64,000 nt of DNA from Nitrospira sp. (GTDB lineage: Bacteria; Nitrospirota; Nitrospiria; Nitrospirales; Nitrospiraceae): NCBI GenBank assembly GCA_018242725.1, contig JAFEBI010000011.1, positions 248,001-312,000 of the forward strand, in the 5' to 3' direction. The notes under the pieces are model-generated. The model made no database searches, was not told where the DNA came from, and worked only from the letters and a program-made list of their open reading frames with translations. Position numbers and translations under genes: made by a program. Position 1 is the stretch's first letter, and every line of letters begins with the position of its first letter. Positions 32,901 through 41,689 of this stretch are shown here, piece by piece.

Positions 32901-35332
32901 TGCGCGCTGATCTGTCGGGTAATCCGTCTTTTCTTGAGTTGCTGGCTCAAGTACGGAAGACCGTGCTCGGAGCGCAGGCGCATCAAGATCTTCCTTTCGA
33001 GCGATTGGTCGATGCGCTGCATGTGCCGCGCAGCCTCAGCCATACGCCGCTGTATCAGGTCATGATGACGTTGGAGGACGATCAGTCCGATCTTTGCCAG
33101 CTGGACGGTCTGGATGTCCGCCGGATGAAGACGAACACGCAAACTTCGGTTTTCGACCTTACCCTTGAACTGGTCGCGATGAAAGATCGGGCTTTGGAGG
33201 CGACGTTTGAGTACAGCACGGATCTGTTCGCGGGTGAAACCATCGCGCGTATGGCCGGACATTTTCAGGAATTGCTGAGTCAGATCATCATGAATCCGGG
33301 AGCTTGCGTAAGCGAGTTCTCCATGCTTTCCAAGGATGAAAAAAGGCAATTGCTCCTGGAGTGGAACGATACGGCGTCCAACTATCCGCGCGAAAGCTGT
33401 CTCCATCAGCTGTTCGAGCAACAAGCGAAGCTCGCACCGGATGCGGTTGCGATGATGTGGAACGGCGTTTCGTACAGTTACCGATTTCTCAATGAGCGAG
33501 CCAATCAACTTGCCCGGTATCTCAGATCGCAGGGCATCACGATGGAAAACCGCGTGGCGCTTTGTATGGAACGTTCCCTGGAGATGGTGACGGCTCTGCT
33601 GGGAGTCTTGAAAGCCGGAGCGGCCTACGTGCCGATTGATCCGCTGTATCCTCAGGAGCGATCGGCTTTGATGATCCGCGACAGCGGCGCGCGATTGCTG
33701 CTCACCCAAACGCAATTTGCCGAAAACTTTCAAGGTCGGAAGGTCCCGGTCATCGCGTTGGATGCGATTTGGCCGTCCCTGGTGTCCTTACCCGACACCG
33801 ATTTTCCCTCGAACACCGTTCCCCAGAGCCTGGCGTATGTTTTGTACACCTCTGGGACCACCGGTGAACCAAAGGGGATCGAGATCACACACGGTGCATT
33901 GGTCAATCACAGTATAGCCATGGCGAAGCACTACGGCCTTCAACCGAGTGATCGTGTGCTGCAATTCGCCTCGATCAGTTTCGATGTTGCGGCTGAGGAA
34001 TGCTTCCCGACCTGGGCGGCAGGCGCGACGGTCGTGTTGCGGCCCAATGAGCCGGTTCCGGCGTTTTCTGATTTGCGACAGTTTATCGAGGACCACAGTC
34101 TCACCGTCTTAAACCTGCCGACGCCTTACTGGACTGAGTGGATTGACACGGATGAGCAGAGCGGAACGGCTCCTCCGAATTCGATCCGCTTGGTCATCGT
34201 GGGAAGTGAGAAAGCCCTGCCGGATAGTCTGGCTCGCTGGCAACGACTCGCAGGTGATCGCATCGCCTGGTGCAACTCGTATGGACCGACCGAAGCCACG
34301 ATTACGGCGAGTTATTTTGTTCCCGAACCACAGACGAATTGGCACTCGATGTCTACCGTGCCGATCGGCCGACCCATTGCGAACGTCGAGTTGTACGTTC
34401 TCGATGCTGCCTTACAGCCGGTTCCGATCGGGGTCACAGGAGAGCTCTACATCGGTGGGATGGGTTTAGCCAGGGGATATCATCGTCAGCCGGCTCGGAC
34501 GGCCGAAAAGTTTGTCCCGCACTGTTTCAGTCAAGAACCGGGCCATCGATTGTATAAGACGGGCGACAGGGTTCGACGACTGGCGGATGGCAACGTGGAG
34601 TTTCTCGGTCGATATGACGACCAGGTCAAGGTTCGGGGATTTCGGGTGGAGCCAGCTGAGATTGAGTTTTGGATGAAGCAACATCCAGCCGTGAAAGATA
34701 CCCGCGTCTTTCAGGAATTGAGCAAGCAACCTGGCTCACCGGTTGGCACAACGGAAGAGTCACGATTGGTCGGTTATATCGTGCCTCGGGCGGAGATGGC
34801 CGTGACTGCGCAGGATCTTCGTCATTTCCTGGGAGATCACCTGCCCGGATACATGATTCCGTCCGCCTGGGTCTTTCTTGATGCCTTTCCACTGACCTCG
34901 CGTGGGAAGGTGGATCGTCAGGCTCTCAAGGGTCTTACCGGACAGATCCAGGAGAGAGAATCGGTTTCGGCACCTCTCCAGACCGATACCGAGCGAGCCA
35001 TTGCAGAAGTTTGGAAAGAAGTTCTCGGCCTCCATACAGTCGGTCGGCAAGACAATTTTTTTGATCTCGGAGGGCATTCCCTGCTCCTCGGCAAGGTGCT
35101 GACTCGAGTTCGCTCACTGAGTAAGCGGCCGGTGATGATGGTGGATTTGTTCAAGTATCCCACAGTCCAAACTCTTGCCGCATATCTCACCGGCGATGAT
35201 GCCTTGGTCGAAAATCGTGGATCGTTCGACCAGGCTGAATCGACTGAACAGGCAAAGGAACGGCGAGTAGCGGGTGCACAAAGATTGAAACGGCAGCGAG
35301 AACAACGACGGACGATCACGCGCGGAATCTAA
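29945..35332 (+). CDS. Hybrid loading/first-module synthetase FAAL-ACP-C-A-PCP, 1795 aa
   Basis: Starts the assembly line. A fatty acyl-AMP ligase (~10-590; YTSGSTGSPKGVMVSH, WLPLYHDMGLIGN, FYPCYGLAEATLFVSGG) activates a fatty acid. An ACP (DNFFELGGDS, attachment Ser632) receives it. A condensation domain has HHIVSDG at 824-830. An adenylation domain (YTSGTTGEPKG at ~1301, A4 region FDVAAEECF) and a PCP (DNFFDLGGHS, Ser1712) follow. The A-domain pocket reads about DVENVVSITK, for which I know no match. FAAL-first layout equals that of PvdL, which makes an N-acylated pyoverdine precursor. The start is GTG 29945 with a weak ribosome site; ATG 29981 is an alternative. Confidence 0.9.
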   Translation: MEFGLAFDQLKNMRTLVDLARQRADGTARGSAYVFLTDGESETSEISYGELDRRARAIAAWLQSLGAQGKRAILLYPPGLDYISAFFGCLYAEVIAVPAYPPQRKRTLGRLKAVLADSGAEFALTTAKVHASVDRLSRQDPGMDTFRKVQWIETDAPPLGIEDSWQTPAVSAQTLAFLQYTSGSTGSPKGVMVSHGNLLHNQRMIQEAFGHTAETTVLGWLPLYHDMGLIGNVLQPLYLGRPCVLMSPVHFMQKPFRWLSAISRYHATTSGAPNFAYDLCVRQISLEEREQLDLSSWSVAFNGAEPIHAGTLDRFADMFGSCGFRREAFYPCYGLAEATLFVSGGEHGAAPILKLAEKAALEKGEVIAASRVDSSATRLVGCGRTAVDQQMIIVNPDTCLRCLQGQVGEIWVKGASVARGYWNREEPTAQTFAATLTDTGEGPFLRTGDLGVIHDDELFIVGRLKDLIIIRGRNHYPHDIEATVQDSHSSLRSGCGAVFSIPVDGEERLVVVQEVGGHSSIALDSVAAGVGRAVTEHHEVQVYAVVLIKPGTLPKTSSGKVQRHLCRAKFLAHELEAVHTTLHDGQVEREADVAAADVDDETVARVAEVWAQVLGRPHVGPHDNFFELGGDSLRGTQLLAKLQEIYAVDLPLESLFDAPTAAGLAAQIKSGCRSTTTLLPRRPEPENRNGVAPLSFSQERFWFFDQLSPGSSFNNIPVALMVRGALDFTALHRALAEIVRRHDTLRARFVIDHGRPGQIIDPHLELPFSVEDLTDLFGPAQEEQVKLLLSNEAHQSFNLATGPLIRARLLRLSQTEHVLLLTIHHIVSDGWSMRIFGHELGRLYESFRKGLDPLLPALSSQYLDAVLHQRDCVGGEEWKRQEMYWRRHMESVPPVLTLPFDCPRPAVQGQRGERYVWTVDAEVGRRLHAIGRGQQATLFMTLLAALNVLLARYSGQSEFCVGTPVANRSQPGCNSMIGCFVNTVALRADLSGNPSFLELLAQVRKTVLGAQAHQDLPFERLVDALHVPRSLSHTPLYQVMMTLEDDQSDLCQLDGLDVRRMKTNTQTSVFDLTLELVAMKDRALEATFEYSTDLFAGETIARMAGHFQELLSQIIMNPGACVSEFSMLSKDEKRQLLLEWNDTASNYPRESCLHQLFEQQAKLAPDAVAMMWNGVSYSYRFLNERANQLARYLRSQGITMENRVALCMERSLEMVTALLGVLKAGAAYVPIDPLYPQERSALMIRDSGARLLLTQTQFAENFQGRKVPVIALDAIWPSLVSLPDTDFPSNTVPQSLAYVLYTSGTTGEPKGIEITHGALVNHSIAMAKHYGLQPSDRVLQFASISFDVAAEECFPTWAAGATVVLRPNEPVPAFSDLRQFIEDHSLTVLNLPTPYWTEWIDTDEQSGTAPPNSIRLVIVGSEKALPDSLARWQRLAGDRIAWCNSYGPTEATITASYFVPEPQTNWHSMSTVPIGRPIANVELYVLDAALQPVPIGVTGELYIGGMGLARGYHRQPARTAEKFVPHCFSQEPGHRLYKTGDRVRRLADGNVEFLGRYDDQVKVRGFRVEPAEIEFWMKQHPAVKDTRVFQELSKQPGSPVGTTEESRLVGYIVPRAEMAVTAQDLRHFLGDHLPGYMIPSAWVFLDAFPLTSRGKVDRQALKGLTGQIQERESVSAPLQTDTERAIAEVWKEVLGLHTVGRQDNFFDLGGHSLLLGKVLTRVRSLSKRPVMMVDLFKYPTVQTLAAYLTGDDALVENRGSFDQAESTEQAKERRVAGAQRLKRQREQRRTITRGI

Positions 35333-35333
35333 G

Positions 35334-38300
35334 ATGGATCGAAACACGAACGATCAGACGAACGAGCACGACGGATTGGACATTGCCGTCATCGGACTGG
35401 CCTGTCGCTTCCCCGGCAGCCAGGACAGCACGGCATTCTGGACAAACCTGCGCAACGGTGTGGAATCCATTACCGTTCTCGGCGAAGAAGATCTCCGAGC
35501 AGCCGGTGTCCAAAAACGTCTGCGTCAGGATTCGAACTATGTTCGCATGCGAGGCATCATCGACGGGATCGATCTGTTCGATGCCGATTTCTTCGGCGTG
35601 ACACCCAAGGAAGCCGAGCTCATGGATCCGCAACATCGGCTGTTTCTCGAATGTGCATGGGAGACATTCGAGCATGCGGGATACGACCCGGAGCGGTTCG
35701 ATGGATCGATCGGCGTCTATGCGGGATCGAGCACAAGCGGCTATCTGTTCAATCTTTTCCCTCAGGGCGTGCTGTTGCAGTCGGCTTCCGATATGGCGGG
35801 TGTTCTCGGCGTGGAGAAAGATTCGCTCCCCACCCGCGTGTCCTACAAGTTGAACCTCGAGGGGCCGAGCATCGCGGTGCAAACCGCCTGTTCCACATCT
35901 TTGGTCGCCGTTCACTTGGCCTGTCAAGGCCTGCTCGCAGGCGAATGCGATATGGCGCTGGCCGGAGGAGTGTCCATCAACGTGCCACAAAAGGTCGGCT
36001 ATCTCTATCAGAAGAGCGGGATTGCCTCACCGGATGGTCACTGCCGGGCGTTTGATGCGGATGCTCGCGGCACGGTCGGCGGAAGCGGTATCGGTATCGT
36101 GTTATTGAAGCGATTCGAGGATGCGGAGGCCGACGGCGACCATATTTGGGCGCTCATCAAGGGCACCGCGATCAATAACGACGGAGCGCAGAAGGTCGGG
36201 TACACCGCGCCGCGAGTTGAAGGACAGGCCAAGGTGATCCGGGCGGCGCATGTGGCGTCCAGGATCGAGCCTGAGTCCATACGATATGTCGAGGCTCACG
36301 GAACGGGGACACCCATGGGCGATCCGATAGAAGTGGCGGCTCTCACACAGGCATTTCGTACCGGAACCGACAGAAACAGTTTTTGTGCCATCGGGTCGGT
36401 GAAGACCAACATCGGGCATCTCGATGCAGCGGCAGGAATCGCAGGGCTGATCAAAACCGCCCTTGCTCTGTCTCATAAACAGATTCCTCCCAGCCTGCAT
36501 TTCTCATCCCCGAATCCGGAAATCGATTTTGCCGAGACGCCGTTTTACGTCAATACAAAACTGACCGACTGGGGTTCGCACGACTTTCCTCGTCGGGCCG
36601 GTGTCAGCTCGTTCGGTCTCGGCGGCACCAATGCCCATGTGGTCATGGAAGAAGCGCCTGTCTCCGAGCACGAGAATCACCGGGTCGATCACCGTCGTCG
36701 ACTTATCGTGCTGTCCGCTAAATCTGAATCGGCATTGAATGAGATGTCGGTCAGACTGGCGGCACATCTTCAGCAACGCACCGCGATAGATCTGGCGGAT
36801 GTCGCCTACACCTTGCAGACCGGCCGAAAGGCATTTCTCCATCGGCGATGGGTCGTGGCCGACACTGTCGAAGCTGCGGCGCGCGCCTTGAGTCGGCCGG
36901 ATTTCGTGAAAACGAGCAGTCGTGCCAGCGAACCGAGGCCGGTCGTATTTCTGTTCCCGGGGCAGGGTGCGCAGTATCGGACGATGGGCCGCGACCTCTA
37001 CGCGCAAGAACCGGTTTTTCGTGAACAGGTGGACCGATGCTCGGACGCTCTCGCTCCCCACATTGGGTTGGATATCAAGTCCATTCTGTTTGATGAGTCC
37101 ACGGCGAATCCTGAGAGCCTCAGCCGTACCGCTTTTACGCAACCGGCCTTGTTTGTCATGGAGTATGCCCTTGCCAAGCTCTGGATGAGTCTCAATGTGC
37201 ATCCTTCCTGCATGATCGGACATAGCGTCGGCGAATACGTCGCTGCCTGTCTGTCCGGGGTCTTCTCACTTGAGGATGCGTTGCGACTCGTCGCGGTTCG
37301 TGGTCGACTCATGCAAAGTACGGCGTCCGGTTCGATGCTGGTGGTGTCGATGTCGGAAGCCGATGCAACATCCCTCCTTCACGCCGGTGTGGATCTGGCG
37401 GCAGTCAACGCATCAAATCAGTGTGTTCTGTCGGGGGCTCAGCCCACGATCACGAATCTGCAAGAAACATTGGCGAAGAAAGGCATACAGAGCGTACGAC
37501 TCCAAGTTTCCCATGCGTTCCATTCATACATGATGGACCCCATCCTGGAATCCTTCAATGCACAGGTTACCGGCATCGCGCGTCACGCGCCGACTATTCC
37601 CTGGGTTTCCAATCTGACCGGCGAGTGGATTACCGCCGACCAAGCCCAGGATCCGTCGTACTGGACTAATCACTTGCGTCGGACCGTCCGCTTCGCCGAC
37701 GGCATCAAGACCGTGTGTCGGAAGCCCGAGCGGATTCTTCTCGAAGTGGGCCCGGGACAGACCTTGCGTGCTTTGGCTCAGCGACAGATTGATGGACGTC
37801 CGGTGATGACTCTAACCTCTTTGGGCAAACCAGGAAACGGATCATCGGCTACATCCGAACACTCGAACTTTCTGGAAGCAGTCGGGAATCTCTGGACGAT
37901 CGGCATGGCAATTGACTGGTCGGCATTGTATCGAGGCGAACGTCTCCGACGACTTCCCCTCCCAACCTATCCATTTGAACGTCGACGGTTCTGGGTCGAA
38001 CGCATCAAACAGGCAGGTGAGCCGGATCAGAGCACAGAGCTGACCAAGAAGCCGAATATCAGCGATTGGTTCTATGAACCGTCGTGGAGACGATCGACGA
38101 CGATTCTACGGACCGACGCTGCCAAGGGGGACACGTGGCTGGTCTTTGTCGGTGAACTAGATGAGGGGGCCGGTATTGTCCGGCAATTGGAATCTGAAGG
38201 AAGGCCAGTCGTGACGGTGTCAGCCGGTGAACGATACGAACGGCTGAAAAAAGCAATGTATTCGATCCGCCCGGCGGTTCGTGAAGATTATCACAAACTG

Positions 38301-39926
38301 ATTCAGGATTTGCGGGAGCAGGACCTCTGGCCGAATCGAGTGATGCATTGCTGGAACCTGCAATCCATTCACGGTTCGATGTCGCTCGAAACGTTTCGTC
38401 ACGCGCAAGACCGAGGCTTTCACAGTCTTCTGTTCCTCTCGCAGGCTTTGGGAAGCAGAATTTCAATGGACCCGACAGACATATGTGTTCTGACATCAGG
38501 ACTCCATGATGTGACCGGTGAAGAAGCGCTGCGTCCGGAACCGGCGTCGGGCGCCGGAGTCTGTCGGGTCATTCCACAGGAATACACCAACCTCACCTGT
38601 CGTGTAGTCGATCTCGAAGCGCCGAAGAACGAAGAGAATCTGTTGTCGCCGAGCGTGATCGACAGACTCTTAGCTGAAAACACCGTTCGAAAGGATGAAC
38701 CTGTCATTGCGTATCGGGGAACGCATCGGTGGGTTCAAACATTCCAGCCGGTGAAACTGGAACATCCGAAGGGGCAGCCGTCTTTGCTTCGAACTCAAGG
38801 TGTCTATCTCATTACCGGAGGGCTTGGAGGAGTGGGTCTTCAGCTCGCCGAGTATCTCGTCCGAACCGTCAAGGCATGCCTTGTCCTGATCGGTCGGTCC
38901 AAGCCGACGGAAGAACAAACGCTGCGGTTGAAGACACTCGAAGAGCTGGGCGGAGAAATTGTCACCATACAGGCGGATGTGGCAAGCGCGGATCAGATGC
39001 GTGTTGCGCTGGCGCAGGCTTTTGAACGGTTCGGCTCTTTGCACGGAGTGATCCATGCAGCTGGTATAGCGGGCGGAGGACTGATCGACCTCAAAACCAC
39101 GGAAGCTGTGGAGACAGAGTTTGCTCCCAAGGTAGTCGGAGCCTTCGTTCTGGATCATGTCCTTCGCAATGTAGCGCTGGACTTTATCTGCTTTTGTTCC
39201 TCCCTGAACGCGCTGACCGGTGGAGTAGGGCAAAGCGGCTATTGTGCCGCCAATGCCACATTGGACGCGATGGCTCACGCGTTCTCGAAGCGCGGATCGC
39301 GTGTCATCTCCATCAATTTCGATCGGTGGAATCAGGTGGGAATGGCGGTACAAGCCGAAGCCCGGCTGAAAGCCTTACGGATCGATGCGTCGGAATTCGA
39401 CGGCATGTCGGCGTCGCAGGCGCAGGATGCATTCGGCCGGATCTTGCATGGATGGACGTCTTCACAAGCCATCGTGTCCGTTCGTGACTGCTCCTCCATA
39501 GTGGAGCAGAGCGCCAAAACCAGACTGTCGCAGGTCGTTGGTATGACCGTCAGTGGAAAAGATGCGGACAAAGAGTCGATCCGCGGCAAAGCCGACTTGA
39601 TGGGAGATGCGACGATTGAGGAAAAGATCACGCTTGTCTGGAAGCAAATTCTCGGTGTTGATCACGTCGGTTTGCATGACGACTTTTTCATGTTGGGCGG
39701 AGAATCACTGGCCGCGCTACAGATCTTGAACCGCCTGCAGGAAGTTGTCGGCATGGAGGTCTCTCTCAAAAAGTTTTTTGAAGGTCCTACGGTCGCGGGA
39801 CTGTCCGAACAGATTCGTCGTCAAAAAGAGGTCGGCATCACGACGGTGCCGGACATTGTTCCGCTTCCTCGAAAAACTCGCTCTCAGATGAGTTCCATAC
39901 GCTCGGACGACTCGGGTAGACCGTAA
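35334..39926 (+). CDS. Type I polyketide synthase module KS-AT-KR-ACP, 1530 aa
   Basis: One modular PKS extension. KS with active Cys186 (TACSTS), His322 (EAHGTGT) and His362 (KTNIGHL). AT with GHSVGEY Ser631 and the malonyl-type HAFHS motif. KR with GGLGGVG at ~1162 and catalytic Ser/Tyr region (SSLNALTGGVGQSGY, Tyr1303). ACP with GGES Ser1458. No DH, ER, methyltransferase or TE. It should add a C2 unit and leave a beta-hydroxyl. Since it follows an NRPS module, the expected product is a statine-like gamma-amino-beta-hydroxy unit. The ATG is one base after the previous stop, so translation is coupled. Confidence 0.92.
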   Translation: MDRNTNDQTNEHDGLDIAVIGLACRFPGSQDSTAFWTNLRNGVESITVLGEEDLRAAGVQKRLRQDSNYVRMRGIIDGIDLFDADFFGVTPKEAELMDPQHRLFLECAWETFEHAGYDPERFDGSIGVYAGSSTSGYLFNLFPQGVLLQSASDMAGVLGVEKDSLPTRVSYKLNLEGPSIAVQTACSTSLVAVHLACQGLLAGECDMALAGGVSINVPQKVGYLYQKSGIASPDGHCRAFDADARGTVGGSGIGIVLLKRFEDAEADGDHIWALIKGTAINNDGAQKVGYTAPRVEGQAKVIRAAHVASRIEPESIRYVEAHGTGTPMGDPIEVAALTQAFRTGTDRNSFCAIGSVKTNIGHLDAAAGIAGLIKTALALSHKQIPPSLHFSSPNPEIDFAETPFYVNTKLTDWGSHDFPRRAGVSSFGLGGTNAHVVMEEAPVSEHENHRVDHRRRLIVLSAKSESALNEMSVRLAAHLQQRTAIDLADVAYTLQTGRKAFLHRRWVVADTVEAAARALSRPDFVKTSSRASEPRPVVFLFPGQGAQYRTMGRDLYAQEPVFREQVDRCSDALAPHIGLDIKSILFDESTANPESLSRTAFTQPALFVMEYALAKLWMSLNVHPSCMIGHSVGEYVAACLSGVFSLEDALRLVAVRGRLMQSTASGSMLVVSMSEADATSLLHAGVDLAAVNASNQCVLSGAQPTITNLQETLAKKGIQSVRLQVSHAFHSYMMDPILESFNAQVTGIARHAPTIPWVSNLTGEWITADQAQDPSYWTNHLRRTVRFADGIKTVCRKPERILLEVGPGQTLRALAQRQIDGRPVMTLTSLGKPGNGSSATSEHSNFLEAVGNLWTIGMAIDWSALYRGERLRRLPLPTYPFERRRFWVERIKQAGEPDQSTELTKKPNISDWFYEPSWRRSTTILRTDAAKGDTWLVFVGELDEGAGIVRQLESEGRPVVTVSAGERYERLKKAMYSIRPAVREDYHKLIQDLREQDLWPNRVMHCWNLQSIHGSMSLETFRHAQDRGFHSLLFLSQALGSRISMDPTDICVLTSGLHDVTGEEALRPEPASGAGVCRVIPQEYTNLTCRVVDLEAPKNEENLLSPSVIDRLLAENTVRKDEPVIAYRGTHRWVQTFQPVKLEHPKGQPSLLRTQGVYLITGGLGGVGLQLAEYLVRTVKACLVLIGRSKPTEEQTLRLKTLEELGGEIVTIQADVASADQMRVALAQAFERFGSLHGVIHAAGIAGGGLIDLKTTEAVETEFAPKVVGAFVLDHVLRNVALDFICFCSSLNALTGGVGQSGYCAANATLDAMAHAFSKRGSRVISINFDRWNQVGMAVQAEARLKALRIDASEFDGMSASQAQDAFGRILHGWTSSQAIVSVRDCSSIVEQSAKTRLSQVVGMTVSGKDADKESIRGKADLMGDATIEEKITLVWKQILGVDHVGLHDDFFMLGGESLAALQILNRLQEVVGMEVSLKKFFEGPTVAGLSEQIRRQKEVGITTVPDIVPLPRKTRSQMSSIRSDDSGRP

Positions 39927-39945
39927 CCATGAGGAATGCGCGACA

Positions 39946-41613
39946 ATGAGTTTGATCCGCTTTTTGTACCGTAACTCCTGGCGACTGGTCATGCTCTCCA
40001 TGTTCGCCGGACTGATCAGCGGGCTGGCAAGCGCGGGAATCATCGCTTTGATTAATTCGGGTCTGGAGGAAAGTCAGCGCACCGTAGCCCTGGGCTTGAG
40101 TTTTCTGGGAGGAGTCGTCCTCGTGGTGGTCACGAAGGCGTTTTCAGAGGTGGTGCTGACAAGATTAGGCCAGGATATCATCGCGCGGCTGCGTCTCCAC
40201 CTCAGTGAGCAGATCCTTCGGGCTCCTCTCCGACACGTGCAGGAACTTGGTCGCCATCGATTGCTGGCGGCGCTGAATGAAGACACCGATGTCATTGCTC
40301 AGGCCTATGTCCAAATTCCGTTGATCTGCGTGAACGGCGCGACAGTCGTCGGATGTCTAGCATATCTCGGGTGGCTCTCCTGGTCGATGCTGGCCATCGT
40401 CCTTAGCTTCATGGTTTTCGGGGCACTTTCGTTTCAAGCGCAGGAACAGCGAGCCCTCCTGTCGTTCAAACAAGCTCGAGAAACCAACGATGCACTGTTC
40501 CGCCATTTTCAATCGATCTTGGAAGGCATCAAGGAGCTCAAGCTTCATCGGGAACGCCGCCAGGCATTTCTCGCCACCGCTCTCCGTCCGACGGTCACGG
40601 CGTATAAACGGGACTTCGTCAAGGGAATGACGGTGTATGCCATCGCCACAAACTGGGGCATGTTCTTGTTCTACGTGGTGATCGGGCTTGCGCTGTTTAT
40701 TGTTCCTGAATGGCTGGCGCTGACTCCTCAGGCTATTGCGGGCTCGACACTCGTGCTTCTCTATATGATGGGGCCGTTCGCACAAATCGTTGAAACCCTT
40801 CCGGCGGTCGGCCGCGCGGATGTCGCGCTGGAGAAAGTGGAGGCCTTGGGACTGTCGCTGAAAACGGCTTCCCTGCAGGACCAGATTGAGAGACGTGACC
40901 ACAAGGGGGCAAAAGTTCCACGCAGGCCCATCCTCAACGTCACGTGGAAACGGCTCGAAGTAGTCGGTGTGACGCACCGGTACTATCGAGAACAGGAAGA
41001 GGGCAGTTTTCATCTCGGTCCGATCGACCTCAGCTTCAGCCCGGGTGAGCTGGTGTTCCTCGTCGGCGGCAACGGCAGCGGAAAAACAACCCTGGCTCTG
41101 CTCCTATTGGGCCTCTATGCACCGGAATCGGGGACGATTCGCCTGGATGATGTCCCGATCGACGAAATCAATCGCGAGAGCTATCGACAGCTTTTCTCCG
41201 CCGTCTTCTCTGATTACCACCTTTTTGACGTGCTGTTCGGATTACAACAGGACGGCCTCGATGCGCGAGCGAGCGAGTACGTGGACCGGTTGCAGCTTCG
41301 CGAGAAAGTCAGGATCAGAGATGGGGAGTTTTCCACACAGGCTCTTTCACAGGGGCAACGCAAGCGTCTGGCATTGTTGACCGCCTATCTCGAAGACCGT
41401 CCGTTCTATGTGTTCGATGAGTGGGCGGCGGATCAGGATCCGGTCTTTCGCAGGGTGTTCTATGAAGAGCTTCTGCCCGAATTGAAGGCTCGCGGAAAAA
41501 CGGCACTCGTCATTACCCATGATGACCAATACTTTTCGATCGCGGATCGATGTCTGCGGATGGATTTGGGGAAGATCACAACTGTGACGGAAGGGGTGGG
41601 CGCATTTCGGTAA
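39946..41613 (+). CDS. Cyclic-peptide/siderophore ABC exporter, PvdE/SyrD-like, 555 aa
   Basis: Inner-membrane half transporter with fused ATPase. Six TM helices lie in the first ~330 residues (from WRLVMLSMFAGLISGLASAG). The nucleotide-binding domain has Walker A GGNGSGKTT (374-382), a signature LSQGQRKR and Walker B YVFDE (488-492). The family (cyc_pep_trnsptr, PvdE/SyrD) carries NRPS lipopeptides or the acylated pyoverdine precursor into the periplasm. A GAGGA site precedes the ATG, and the gene follows the PKS gene by 19 bases. Substrate is inferred from context. Confidence 0.92.
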   Translation: MSLIRFLYRNSWRLVMLSMFAGLISGLASAGIIALINSGLEESQRTVALGLSFLGGVVLVVVTKAFSEVVLTRLGQDIIARLRLHLSEQILRAPLRHVQELGRHRLLAALNEDTDVIAQAYVQIPLICVNGATVVGCLAYLGWLSWSMLAIVLSFMVFGALSFQAQEQRALLSFKQARETNDALFRHFQSILEGIKELKLHRERRQAFLATALRPTVTAYKRDFVKGMTVYAIATNWGMFLFYVVIGLALFIVPEWLALTPQAIAGSTLVLLYMMGPFAQIVETLPAVGRADVALEKVEALGLSLKTASLQDQIERRDHKGAKVPRRPILNVTWKRLEVVGVTHRYYREQEEGSFHLGPIDLSFSPGELVFLVGGNGSGKTTLALLLLGLYAPESGTIRLDDVPIDEINRESYRQLFSAVFSDYHLFDVLFGLQQDGLDARASEYVDRLQLREKVRIRDGEFSTQALSQGQRKRLALLTAYLEDRPFYVFDEWAADQDPVFRRVFYEELLPELKARGKTALVITHDDQYFSIADRCLRMDLGKITTVTEGVGAFR

Positions 41614-41689
41614 ACGGTGTTGCGGTCAGCCTGCGGCAATCGGCTCAATGGCCGTGGAATTGCCGTACTTGTGAAGGAGGGAGCGCATC

